This document shows positions 19,433 to 27,766 of a stretch of 64,000 nucleotides of DNA, in pieces. The translations under genes were made by a program, and so were the position numbers. Location: NCBI RefSeq assembly GCF_000346615.1, contig NZ_ANNU01000023.1:87079-151078 (forward strand), read 5' to 3'. The notes under the pieces were generated by a model. It saw only the letters and a program-made list of their open reading frames with translations, searched no databases and had not been told where the DNA came from. Position 1 is the first letter of the stretch, and every line of letters starts with the position of its first letter. Origin of the DNA: Nafulsella turpanensis ZLM-10 (GTDB taxonomy: Bacteria; Bacteroidota; Bacteroidia; Cytophagales; Cyclobacteriaceae).

Positions 19433-19536
19433 GTGGAGAACAGGAAGTAGGGGAGCTTAAAAGCTTTTTGCCTGGAGAGGTTTTTCTTTCATTGATGATG
19501 TTATTCCTTTTTATACAGGCAGAGCCGGTATAAGAA

Positions 19537-19572
19537 TAAAAAAGGCGCTGAAGTTTAACCTCAACGCCCTTT
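19537..19572 (-). terminator. Terminator after the DUF1028 gene
   Basis: On the minus strand AAAGGGCGTTGAGG pairs with CTTCAGCGCCTTT, with three G-T pairs and a TTAAA loop, followed by six T. It starts 24 bases past the DUF1028 stop. Confidence 0.8.
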
Positions 19573-19595
19573 GTATTTCATGCTTTTTTTATCTG

Positions 19596-20582
19596 TTACA
19601 GTAACTTCTGCAGGTCCTGCTTTGGAAGATTTAGTAATCCTACTTTTGGAAGCCTGCGGGTAAGCTCTCGCCAGTCCTCATTTTTTTTATAAATTTTCTG
19701 AAGCATTTTAGCCGCTTCCTGCACCTGTCCGTTATTGGCAAGTGTAATCGCATGCCAGTACTGCATTTCAAGGTTTTCAGGGAACATGGCTTCTGCCTGG
19801 CTGTAAAGGTCTTTGGCTTCTGCCATGTTTCCTTGCTCAACAGCTACATCGCCCTGGTTCATAAATTCGTAGGCACGGTAGGTTTTAAGAAGACGGGCAA
19901 GTTCTTTGATGGGCTCCGGGTGGTCATCTACCCGTAAATTAATGATTTCGTCATTCCAGGGTTCGGCGGATTTCTCCCCTTTAACTACCAGAAGAACAGC
20001 GGACTGTTTCCCGCGGATATCGCCTCCCTGCCTTTCAGCTGCTTCCAGGGCTTTAAGAATTCGTTCCGGAAAGGGAAGTGCTTCATTTTCTTCATATGCC
20101 GCAGCCATGGCAGGCCATACTTCAGGGGTCTTCATCATATTGGCCTGTACTGAATAGTTTTCGCCTGCAATATCACCTGCATAAGGGATACAATCCTCGC
20201 CGGTATGAACTGCCACACGGCCCTGAGCATCTAGTATGGCTACCTGTCGAACCTCTCTGCCTTCATCTGTGCTTAGAAGTATATCGAGTGCTTCCTGCGG
20301 GCTTTTTCCTTCTTTCAATAAGGCTAAGCCTCTGGGGCCAAAAGATTTATTGGTGAAGGATTGAGTCGCTACCACTCCTACACCGGCTTCAGCCCAGGAA
20401 ACTGCAGTGCCAACAGAAAACCAGTGGCTCTGGACCGCAACGGCCATATTTCCTGTTTCCGGGTCCATGGCTACAATAGAATAGGTATGGGCAAGAGGTT
20501 CTTTAGTGGAGTAAAACTGTGCTTTGCCTGCCAGAGGATAAAGGCTCATAAGCAAAAGAAATAAGGTTAATATTCTTTTCAT
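19596..20582 (-). CDS. Secreted DUF1028 (Ntn-hydrolase-like) protein
   Basis: The 328-residue protein has an N-terminal signal peptide (hydrophobic residues 4-16, AGKAQ near 18-22). A DUF1028 domain follows at about 28-215: HTYSIVAMDPETGNMAVAVQ, then VGVVATQSF, GPRGLALL and HTGEDCIPYAG. DUF1028 proteins are placed in the Ntn-hydrolase superfamily, but their substrate is unknown. The C-terminal ~90 residues look like helical TPR-type repeats (AVEQGNMAEAKDLYSQAEAMFPENLEMQYWH is one unit, positions ~250-280), rather than the peptidoglycan-binding domain seen on some relatives. It is flanked by its own terminator and by the terminator of the sus operon, so it is a single-gene unit, exported to the periplasm. 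Confidence 0.8.
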   Translation of the reverse strand: MKRILTLFLLLMSLYPLAGKAQFYSTKEPLAHTYSIVAMDPETGNMAVAVQSHWFSVGTAVSWAEAGVGVVATQSFTNKSFGPRGLALLKEGKSPQEALDILLSTDEGREVRQVAILDAQGRVAVHTGEDCIPYAGDIAGENYSVQANMMKTPEVWPAMAAAYEENEALPFPERILKALEAAERQGGDIRGKQSAVLLVVKGEKSAEPWNDEIINLRVDDHPEPIKELARLLKTYRAYEFMNQGDVAVEQGNMAEAKDLYSQAEAMFPENLEMQYWHAITLANNGQVQEAAKMLQKIYKKNEDWRELTRRLPKVGLLNLPKQDLQKLL

Positions 20583-20670
20583 TTTTTTAATTATAAATCT
20601 GTTTTAAGAAACAAAGTCCAGGGGAAAAACGCTTTTGACAACTACTTCATCTGGATTCTGAAGATAGTAA

Positions 20671-20697
20671 AAAAAGGCTGCCACATGACAGCCTTTC
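20671..20697 (-). terminator. Terminator of the sus-type operon
   Basis: On the minus strand AAAGGCTG and CAGCCTTT form an 8-bp stem with an 8-base loop, followed by seven T. It lies 25 bases past the stop of the small membrane protein gene and marks the end of the susC-to-amylase transcript. Confidence 0.8.
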
Positions 20698-20721
20698 TGA
20701 AATAATTCCCATTATAAATGT

Positions 20722-20898
20722 TTAACCTAAATAAACCCTCAGAACAAGTACAATGACAATCAGGAGGATTGAAAGTACAGCATTTGATTTCCTGGCACCT
20801 GCTTTATGATGGGGAGTGCGGCCAAAAGCAATATTGTTTAGCTGTTGTGGAGCTGCAGCCACAGTAAATAAACCCGCCCAACAAGAATGGCAATACAA
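20722..20898 (-). CDS. Putative small membrane protein, end of sus operon
   Basis: A 58-codon frame reads from a TTG at 20898 to a TAA at 20722. The product starts LYCHSCWAGLF, with a CxxC pair, passes through a basic middle (GRTPHHKAGARKSN) and ends in one strongly hydrophobic helix (LSILLIVIVLVL). It would be an inner-membrane protein with a single C-terminal segment. It lies 46 bases after the GH13 lipoprotein gene and 25 bases before the operon terminator, which supports a real gene. No ATG is available: TTG is assumed, and a GTG (ACT GTG GCT, residue 13) would give 46 residues. I do not recognise a named family. Confidence 0.45.
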   Translation of the reverse strand: MYCHSCWAGLFTVAAAPQQLNNIAFGRTPHHKAGARKSNAVLSILLIVIVLVLRVYLG

Positions 20899-20944
20899 AT
20901 AAATTAGAAACTTTAATAGGTCGGGGTGGGTCTATTATGGTGAT

Positions 20945-22546
20945 TTAATCTTTTTTCAGAATTACTGTGCTATACTTTGGAAGCGAAACTTTATCCATTT
21001 CCCTGGAGGCATCGGCCTCACTGGTAAAGAAAAGCTGATCATATTCAAGGTCAGGGCCGCTTAAGCTGAATTGTTTTGCTTCTCCTGAAAGGTTGTGGAG
21101 AATCAGGAGGTCCTCTCCCTGGCTCATTCTTCTGAAAGCGACCAGCTCTGGCACTTTTGTATGCGCCTCCTCGAGAGAACCAAAAGTTAAGGCCGGGCTG
21201 CTATTGCGTAGGGCAATCAGGTTCTTGTAATGGTTATACATAGACTCCGGATTATTTTTTTGAACGGATAGAGCCTGAACGCTGGTGTCGGTGGAGTAAG
21301 TGGGTTCTATCCAGCTGGCCCGAAGGGCATCCTCTTTTTTCGGTTTCCACAGGAAAGGCTCCCGTATATGCTCATCCGGTTTTTTACCCAGCATTCCTAT
21401 TTCTTCGCCATAATAGATATAGGGCGAGCCCGGAAGGGTAAAGAGGAGGGCCGCGGCCATTTTTGCCTTTTCCGGATCCGCCTCAAGCGCACTCATAATG
21501 CGGTTCTGGTCATGGTTGGTCAGAAAAATGGCATCAATAAAGTCATCCGTAACACGGGAGTAGAAGTCGCGTATGGCTTTATGTTTTACGACCAGGCTAT
21601 CTGCATCTCCTTCGGCTACTGCTTCGGTTATGGCATAACTCATATCGAAGTTAAAAAGGGCATGAAGGCCTTTTAGGTAGGGGGCCACCTTTTCTGTAGA
21701 ATCCCACACTTCACCTACCAGATATACATCCGGCTTTACTTTTTCCATTTCCGCCCTGAATTCCTGCCACCATGCATGATTATCTTCGGGTCTATCGTCC
21801 GGAAAGATATGGCGGGCTGCATCCAGCCTAAAACCATCTACCCCCACCTCTTCCAGCCAGTAGCGACCTATTTTAAAAATTTCTTCTTTTACTTCAGGGT
21901 TATCGAAGTTAAGGTCGGGCATTCCTCCCCAAAAAAAGCCATAATAGCTCTGGCTATTACCTGGAGCCTCATGCCATTGGGTGATATTGTCGGAATCGAG
22001 CGTAATTTCTTTTTTGGCGATTTGGTCGGCAATAGAATCTTTATCTGCCCAAACATAATAGTCGCGGTAGGGACTGTCGGGGTTTTTGACGGCAGATTGA
22101 AACCAGGGGTGGTCGCGTCCTGTATGGTTTACCACAAGATCCATAATTACTTTCAGGCCCCGGGAATGCGCCTCGTCCACAAATTCCTTAAAATCCTCCA
22201 TACTTCCGTAATCGGGATGGATGCCGTAGTAATCCGTAACATCGTATTTGTGATAGGAAGGGGAAGGGTTAATGGGCATCAGCCAGATGGCTTTAACGCC
22301 TAAATCCTCCAGATAGTCCAGTTTGCCTGTCATCCCTTTTATATCGCCGATTCCATCATTATTAGAATCGGCGAAACTCTGGACAAATATTTCATAGGTA
22401 ACTGCATTAGGCCACTGGCTTACATCTTCTGTCAAAGCGGCCACAGGAGTGGCTTTCTCCTGGTTTACAGATTCAGCGGATTGATTTTTGCAGGCAGACA
22501 GGGCCAGAATCCCTGTGGCTGCCAGCAAAATACTTGTCTTCAACAT
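20945..22546 (-). CDS. GH13 alpha-amylase family lipoprotein
   Basis: This 533-residue lipoprotein has a lipobox LALSAC with the acylated Cys at residue 19, then a GH13 barrel. The start of the barrel, AVTYEIFVQSFADSNNDGIGD, and VVNHTGRDHPWF are family signatures. The nucleophile is D242 in GFRLDAARHIF, the acid/base is E279 in LVGEVWDS, and LTNHDQNRI supplies the third Asp. It should cleave starch-type oligosaccharides in the periplasm or at the outer membrane, like SusA or SusG of the Bacteroides Sus system. The ATG at 22546 is preferred to an in-frame GTG at 22555. It starts 34 bases after the aldolase gene and belongs to the susC operon. Confidence 0.9.
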   Translation of the reverse strand: MLKTSILLAATGILALSACKNQSAESVNQEKATPVAALTEDVSQWPNAVTYEIFVQSFADSNNDGIGDIKGMTGKLDYLEDLGVKAIWLMPINPSPSYHKYDVTDYYGIHPDYGSMEDFKEFVDEAHSRGLKVIMDLVVNHTGRDHPWFQSAVKNPDSPYRDYYVWADKDSIADQIAKKEITLDSDNITQWHEAPGNSQSYYGFFWGGMPDLNFDNPEVKEEIFKIGRYWLEEVGVDGFRLDAARHIFPDDRPEDNHAWWQEFRAEMEKVKPDVYLVGEVWDSTEKVAPYLKGLHALFNFDMSYAITEAVAEGDADSLVVKHKAIRDFYSRVTDDFIDAIFLTNHDQNRIMSALEADPEKAKMAAALLFTLPGSPYIYYGEEIGMLGKKPDEHIREPFLWKPKKEDALRASWIEPTYSTDTSVQALSVQKNNPESMYNHYKNLIALRNSSPALTFGSLEEAHTKVPELVAFRRMSQGEDLLILHNLSGEAKQFSLSGPDLEYDQLFFTSEADASREMDKVSLPKYSTVILKKD

Positions 22547-22580
22547 TTTTATCACTTTGGAGTAAGGAAAGTTCGCCTGC

Positions 22581-23657
22581 CTATGCCTGGTTTCTGTTAA
22601 GGCAGTTCAGATCTTCGAAGGACTGCTTGAGGCGGCTGATGAAAGCTTTTTCTGCTTCCCTTAACCAGCGACGCGGGTCATAGTATTTTTTATTTGGTGC
22701 ATCATCCCCTTCCGGATTACCCAACTGGCCCTGCAGGTAACCTTTATTGGCTTCGTAATAATCACGAATTCCTGACCAGAAAGCCCACTGCATATCCGTA
22801 TCGATATTCATTTTTACGGCACCATATTCAATGGCTTCACGTATTTTTTCGCGGGGAGAGCCCGAGCCGCCGTGGAAGACGAAATTAACCGGATTGGCCT
22901 TAGTGTTAAATTTTTTCTGAATGTACTCCTGAGAGTTTTTTAAAATTTCTGGAGTAAGCTTCACGTTGCCTGGTTTATACACCCCATGCACATTGCCAAA
23001 AGCAGCTGCAATTAAAAAGCGGTCGCTTACTTCTTTCAGCTTTTCATATGCCATGCCCACTTCTTCGGGCTGGGTATATAGTTTAGATGCGTCCACATGA
23101 CTATTATCCACGCCATCTTCCTCACCGCCGGTAACTCCTAGTTCTATTTCAATAGTCATGTCTATCTGGTGCATGCGTTGAAAATATGAATGGCTGGAGT
23201 GAATGTTTTCTTCCAGCTCTTCCTCTGAGAGGTCAAGCATATGCGAGCTGAAAAGTGGACGGCCGTGCTGTTTATAATAGGCCTCGCCGGCATCAAGTAA
23301 ACCATCGATCCAACCCAGCAGCGGTCGTGCTGCATGATCGGTATGCAGAATTACCGGCACTCCATATTCTTTAGAAAGGATATGTACATGGTGGGCACCG
23401 GCAACTGCTCCGGCTATTGCTGCTTTTTGCTCCTTATTATCTAAACCCTTACCTGCATTAAAATGGGCACCTCCATTGCTGAACTGGATAATCACCGGCG
23501 AGTTTACCTCGCGTGCGGTTTCCAGAACGGCATTGATAGAGTTTGAGCCAATAACATTGACAGCTGGCAGGGCAAAATTATTTTCATTGGCGTAGTCGAA
23601 CAGGTCTTTTACTTCCTGACCTGCCAGTACGCCTGCAGAGAATTTCTTGTTATTCAT
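22581..23657 (-). CDS. fbaA: Class II fructose-bisphosphate aldolase
   Basis: The 358-residue enzyme cleaves fructose-1,6-bisphosphate in glycolysis using a zinc ion. Visible features are the LHTDHAARP segment carrying the catalytic Asp and a zinc-binding His, the FGNVHGVYKPGNV segment, FHGGSGSP for phosphate binding and NIDTDMQWAFW near the C-terminus. Length and motifs match the long (FbaA, about 359 residues) subtype. The frame is open upstream to 23723, but the ATG at 23657 starts at the family start and follows an A-rich stretch. Its position between two amylase genes in the sus operon is unusual and ties glycolytic capacity to glucan uptake. Cytoplasmic. Confidence 0.93.
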   Translation of the reverse strand: MNNKKFSAGVLAGQEVKDLFDYANENNFALPAVNVIGSNSINAVLETAREVNSPVIIQFSNGGAHFNAGKGLDNKEQKAAIAGAVAGAHHVHILSKEYGVPVILHTDHAARPLLGWIDGLLDAGEAYYKQHGRPLFSSHMLDLSEEELEENIHSSHSYFQRMHQIDMTIEIELGVTGGEEDGVDNSHVDASKLYTQPEEVGMAYEKLKEVSDRFLIAAAFGNVHGVYKPGNVKLTPEILKNSQEYIQKKFNTKANPVNFVFHGGSGSPREKIREAIEYGAVKMNIDTDMQWAFWSGIRDYYEANKGYLQGQLGNPEGDDAPNKKYYDPRRWLREAEKAFISRLKQSFEDLNCLNRNQA

Positions 23658-23712
23658 AAAATTTCTTTTCCGTGTGTAGACTAAAATTACTACAGAACTA
23701 TTCTTTTTGCCA

Positions 23713-26541
23713 TTACCGGACAATAATTCTTCTTATTTCTTTAAACTGGCTACCACTCACCTCAATAAGGTAATGGCCTGGCTGTAACTGTTCAAGAGGA
23801 ATAGTATAAATTTTAGCTGTATGTTTTGGCAGCTCCTGTTGTATCACTATTCTTCCAAGTTGGTCAATAATTCTTAATTTAAGCGCCTGGGCCTGGGTAT
23901 ACTGTGAAGAAAGCTCCATCAACAGCCTATCTTCTGCCGGATTTGGATAAAACTTCAACTTACTGTCCAGTAGTTCATCATTAACAGCTGTAGGGCTTTC
24001 ATAAAGGGCGAAAGGAGTAGGGTTTTCATATTCGTACACCAGTTTTTCGCTGAAGAAGACATGGAATTCACCCGCTTCCAGCTCTAAGGAGGCCAAGGTG
24101 TTATTTACCTGAAGCGAGTCTCCGCTAAAGTACGACCACCAAAGGCCTGCCTGAGGAAAGCTTACCACCGCATCTTCTGCTGTAAGGCCAAAATTGCCCA
24201 CAATTACCACGTCCATTTCTTCACCAAACAGTTTAAGTGTCCGGACAGCACCGGTTTCAGGCATCTCAAAACTTTCTGTTTCAAAAACCGGATAGGTTGT
24301 CTTAAGGTGGTTTAATGCAGCCATGGTATGGAAAAGAGCAGCCCGTTCCGGATCATCCGCATATTCCCAGCGGATAGGTTTTTTCCCCACCCTGCCATTA
24401 AAGTCGATGCTTACATCATAACCGAGCTCACCAAACTGCCATATCATTTTTGGTCCTGGCACAGGAATGAAAAAGGCTGCGGCCAGTTTTACGCGGTCCA
24501 GAGCGGTTGCCAGCTCTGCCGTTGAATAAGCTCCGTTGCTGTTACCGTATTCAAGTGCTTTATAAATCTGCCGTTCTTCATCATGGCTTTCGAAGTAGCC
24601 GACAAGATTAGGGTCTTCCCAACCGCGCTCCTGATAGGAAATCCAGCTAAAATCGCTTTGATCATTCTCAATCTGCCAGCCCATAATGGCTTCTCCATAG
24701 CTGTGATGCATATTACCCCAGAGCAGAAAGCCATAATTGGCCAGTTCTGTTTCTTCTGAATTATCGGCAAAATGTTCCAGAATAAGGTAAGCGGTAGAAT
24801 CTATCTCCCAGATTTCGTCGGCCATTCTTTTTAAAATGGCAATTCTGGAAGCATCATACACCGCCCATGGACCATAATCGTTTGTTTCTTTTTGCGTAAA
24901 ACCTTTGGAAAGGTCGAAGCGGAAGCCATCGATATTGAATTCTTCCAGCCAGTAGCGGGTCACCTGATCTACAAAGGCCTGGGTATAAACACTCTCATGG
25001 TTCAGGTCGGTAAAGAAGTCCAGCGGGTGAGGCGTAACCGGGTTAAAGAACGGATTATCCTCAGCGGCCGTACCACCTTCCCACCACATCTTCAGGAAGG
25101 GGCTCGGGAAATCCTGGTGGTTGAGCGTAATGTCAAGAATTACTGCAATGCCCCGCTGGTGGGCAAGGTCGATAAGCTCTTTCAATTTTTCGGCCGGGCC
25201 ATACCATTTGTCTACCGCAGTCATGAAAGTAGGGTTATAGCCCCAGCTGTCGTTGCCGTTAAATTCCATAACAGGCAGGAGCTGTATGGCTGTTATGTTG
25301 AGGGAATCCAGGTAATCCAGCCGGTCAATAATTCCCTGAAAATTTTCTGTTGTAGTAAAGTCGCGGGTCAGCAGCTCATAGATGATCAAATCTTCAGGTT
25401 CAGGCCTGGTGTAGTTTTGGGCCTGCCACACAAATTCGTCTTCATTGATTTTAAAAACACTCAGCCGGTCTGTTCCTGCTTCGGCCGGAAAAGGGCGAAG
25501 GCCGGGGTAGCGAGTTGCATCTATGTACTGGTCGTTTTGAGCATCCAGTACAAGTTCGCTGAAAGGGTCAGCAATATCAATTTCACCATCAACCAGATAG
25601 TAGTAGGCATATTCCGTGTTAGGATCGAGGTTAGGAACCTTAAGCCAGAAAGTATCTCCATCAGGTGTTACATTCATCTGGTAGGCAGGATCAATCTGGA
25701 AGTTATTAAAGTCTCCAAGCAGGAGAACATATTCTTTCTGTGGAGCGGTCAGCACAAAAGTAACAGAATTATCGGCATGTACATTAAGGCCGGGCTGAAC
25801 TCCTTCTGGCAAGGGAGCTACGTTAGGCTGGGGCAATACCTGATAGGAGAAGCTTATTTCTTTAGTTTCAGTAGCGGTATTGGCCACAATCCGCACCTGG
25901 TGGGTTCCAACAGTGGAGGTTGGTAGCGGTTCGTTTACAGCAGTAACATTGGTGAATTCCTTTATCATGGCACCATCGAGGTAAAGCTGTATATCCGCTG
26001 CTTCACTGGTTTTCACCGATAGGGGGAATGAAGAATTTAGCAGCGTAAAAGCTTCTCCATCCCTAATCTCCGGGTTCTCAACTTCCAGGTTAAAACCACT
26101 GGGATAGAGATCCACATAAAAGTTTTCGGTCTGAGCCGAACCAGTGGCATTTTTTAATACAAGGCCCAGCTGAGTTACTTCAGCTCCTTCCGGAATAGGG
26201 TAAAAGTCAGAAGGGGTAAGGGTTATTTGCCAGATGTCATTACCGAGTGGCGTCAATTCAAAAGGTTCCGGTAATGGGGCACTCCAGGTTGTTTGTTCGG
26301 CAGGGGTATACCGAAAGGCATCATTTTCGTCGCCGGCCCCGGACCAGAGAAAAATTTCACCTTTCTGAGATAATTCCAGAAGAGCAGCTGCCCGCGGATC
26401 AGTGGCCTGCTTCAGGTCAAAGGTAAGGGTAACAGCCTGATCGGCGGAGGGAAACTCGGGATCAGTGGTTACTACCTGAGCCAGTGTAAAAGAAGGAAGG
26501 AAAAAGAGAAATATTAAAAAGAAGGGGTAGATTTTTTTCAT
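23713..26541 (-). CDS. T9SS-secreted GH13 alpha-amylase
   Basis: This 942-residue protein begins with a signal peptide (FFLIFLFFLPSFTLAQ). Residues ~20-150 form a beta domain of the kind found on Bacteroidetes amylases, followed by another beta-sandwich and a CBM48-like domain near 250-340 (LLLGDFNNFQ). The GH13 barrel then spans about 380-760, with the nucleophile Asp in IDGFRFDLSKG, the acid/base Glu in LILEHFADN and the third Asp in FESHDEERQ. The last ~80 residues (KFYPNPAED ... GHYLIEV ... RRIIVR) are a type IX secretion sorting domain. It should be exported across the outer membrane and held at the surface or released, starting starch breakdown. It lies in the susC operon, after an intra-operon hairpin. 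Confidence 0.92.
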   Translation of the reverse strand: MKKIYPFFLIFLFFLPSFTLAQVVTTDPEFPSADQAVTLTFDLKQATDPRAAALLELSQKGEIFLWSGAGDENDAFRYTPAEQTTWSAPLPEPFELTPLGNDIWQITLTPSDFYPIPEGAEVTQLGLVLKNATGSAQTENFYVDLYPSGFNLEVENPEIRDGEAFTLLNSSFPLSVKTSEAADIQLYLDGAMIKEFTNVTAVNEPLPTSTVGTHQVRIVANTATETKEISFSYQVLPQPNVAPLPEGVQPGLNVHADNSVTFVLTAPQKEYVLLLGDFNNFQIDPAYQMNVTPDGDTFWLKVPNLDPNTEYAYYYLVDGEIDIADPFSELVLDAQNDQYIDATRYPGLRPFPAEAGTDRLSVFKINEDEFVWQAQNYTRPEPEDLIIYELLTRDFTTTENFQGIIDRLDYLDSLNITAIQLLPVMEFNGNDSWGYNPTFMTAVDKWYGPAEKLKELIDLAHQRGIAVILDITLNHQDFPSPFLKMWWEGGTAAEDNPFFNPVTPHPLDFFTDLNHESVYTQAFVDQVTRYWLEEFNIDGFRFDLSKGFTQKETNDYGPWAVYDASRIAILKRMADEIWEIDSTAYLILEHFADNSEETELANYGFLLWGNMHHSYGEAIMGWQIENDQSDFSWISYQERGWEDPNLVGYFESHDEERQIYKALEYGNSNGAYSTAELATALDRVKLAAAFFIPVPGPKMIWQFGELGYDVSIDFNGRVGKKPIRWEYADDPERAALFHTMAALNHLKTTYPVFETESFEMPETGAVRTLKLFGEEMDVVIVGNFGLTAEDAVVSFPQAGLWWSYFSGDSLQVNNTLASLELEAGEFHVFFSEKLVYEYENPTPFALYESPTAVNDELLDSKLKFYPNPAEDRLLMELSSQYTQAQALKLRIIDQLGRIVIQQELPKHTAKIYTIPLEQLQPGHYLIEVSGSQFKEIRRIIVR

Positions 26542-26560
26542 ACTAGATTGAAATTAAAAT

Positions 26561-26593
26561 ATGAACCAGGGATTTAAAGAATCCCTGGTTCAT
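26561..26593 (-). terminator. Intra-operon hairpin between susE and the amylase gene
   Basis: ATGAACCAGGGATT and AATCCCTGGTTCAT are a perfect 14-bp inverted repeat with a five-base loop, placed in the 59-base gap after the susE stop. On the minus strand it is followed by ATTTTAATTTC, not a clean T-run. It is likely a partial terminator or an mRNA 3'-end stabiliser that sets susCDE expression above that of the enzymes. Confidence 0.65.
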
Positions 26594-26600
26594 TAGTTTG

Positions 26601-27701
26601 TTATTCTGTAAGCAGCATATATCGCCCAGTGAGATCATTAAAGTAAATAGTATAATCTCCTGCCGGAACGGCTATATCTGCCCCGTCCTGGACACCAAGT
26701 CCGAAAAGTCTTTCCGGTTCGCTGGCAGCTCCCCAGTTTACCGTCCAGGCATCATTAGCTCTGAATTTGAGCATGGTATCTTCCTCAAAACTGTATTCGG
26801 TGAACCAGATATGAGGATTGAACGTGGATTGTTCGAGCGGAACAGAAACTGACCAATCGTTGAAAGCTCCAATAATACCGATGGTATTATAACTAGTCGC
26901 TGAGGATGCATCGTAGGGTTCCTGAGAATACGTTAAGTTCAGGGTGTCGATTACGATGGTATAGTATCCATCAGCAGGTATTTCAAAAGGAGCAGGATCA
27001 GGGTCATCTTCTGTAGGACGGTATAATACGCCTCCGGCTTCATCACTTCCCCACTGAGGGGCCCACTGTCCGAGCTCACTTAAGAACTTTAATTCCCCGG
27101 CTTCTAAAAAGCCTGTATATATGAAGGTATGCTCTTCGGTATCACTAAGGAAAGCAGGCATGGCTGCGGTATTGTCCCAGTCGTTTTCGGTTGCCGATCC
27201 AATCAGGTAAATTGTTTCCTGCACGGGTCCTGTTACAACCGTAGGGGCATAAGGAGTTACCTCTATGGTGCTAACATTTGAAAAGGCAGGCTCAACATGC
27301 TCAGAAACCGCTGCTTTTATTCTGAAGTGAAGCTGATGTGCTTCACCTGGCGTTAAACCAAACTCCCTGGCCATGGCATTTAACTCCGCAACGGTGTATG
27401 ACCAATCTGTGGCATTATCTAAGGCTTCCTCAACTGGCTCAGCGAAATTCCCCCCAGCCGTATCAATTTGGAGAGTGTAATCAATGGCGGCATCATACCC
27501 AAAATCAGACTCGGTCCAATTAAAAGATATCGCTTCCGTCTCTGCTTCTTCTTCAGTAAGGATTAGTTCATTTGTTGAAACAGAAAGAGCAGGGGCGGTG
27601 CCTGGCTGAAGAATTACCCGATCTTCCTCTTTTTCACAGGCCATCAGTGTGACGAGAAAAAGGCCGAGGAATGTTAGTTTATTATAAATGATTGTTTTCA
27701 T
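26601..27701 (-). CDS. susE: SusE/SusF-like outer-membrane starch-binding lipoprotein
   Basis: The 366-residue lipoprotein has the lipobox LMAC with Cys22. A SusE-type N-terminal domain (LSVSTNELILTEEEAE, SFNWTESDFGYDAAIDYTL) follows. Two starch-binding-type beta domains then begin IYLIGSATENDWDN near 163 and IGIIGAFNDWSV near 272, each with Trp residues suited to glucan binding. In the Bacteroides Sus system such proteins sit on the cell surface next to SusCD and hold starch. It lies 65 bases after susD. A hairpin occurs in that gap and another after this gene. The precise match to SusE rather than SusF is by domain order only. Confidence 0.85.
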   Translation of the reverse strand: MKTIIYNKLTFLGLFLVTLMACEKEEDRVILQPGTAPALSVSTNELILTEEEAETEAISFNWTESDFGYDAAIDYTLQIDTAGGNFAEPVEEALDNATDWSYTVAELNAMAREFGLTPGEAHQLHFRIKAAVSEHVEPAFSNVSTIEVTPYAPTVVTGPVQETIYLIGSATENDWDNTAAMPAFLSDTEEHTFIYTGFLEAGELKFLSELGQWAPQWGSDEAGGVLYRPTEDDPDPAPFEIPADGYYTIVIDTLNLTYSQEPYDASSATSYNTIGIIGAFNDWSVSVPLEQSTFNPHIWFTEYSFEEDTMLKFRANDAWTVNWGAASEPERLFGLGVQDGADIAVPAGDYTIYFNDLTGRYMLLTE

Positions 27702-27733
27702 AAAATTAAATTTTCATGATTGAAGTAGGAGTA

Positions 27734-27758
27734 AAGGATGCAGTTAAACAGCATCCTT
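27734..27758 (-). repeat. Hairpin in the susD-susE gap
   Basis: AAGGATGC and GCATCCTT pair as an 8-bp stem with a 9-base loop, 8 bases after the susD stop. It has no T-run, so it probably acts on mRNA processing or stability. Confidence 0.5.
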
Positions 27759-27766
27759 GTTTTGGT

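Larger units (their letters stand above)
19204..19595. other. Non-coding region between treZ and the DUF1028 gene
   Basis: This 392-base stretch has no credible protein gene. It holds the minus-strand promoter region of treZ, a plus-strand promoter-like element (19303-19334), a hairpin with T-runs on both strands (19406-19432) and the terminator of the DUF1028 gene (19537-19572). The plus-strand promoter and the hairpin together frame a possible small RNA. Confidence 0.6.

Noticed and set aside
24892..25926. Long plus-strand open frame (344 codons)
   Set aside because: It is a shadow of the T9SS amylase gene; the minus-strand frame has complete catalytic motifs and the shadow has no recognisable domain or start context.
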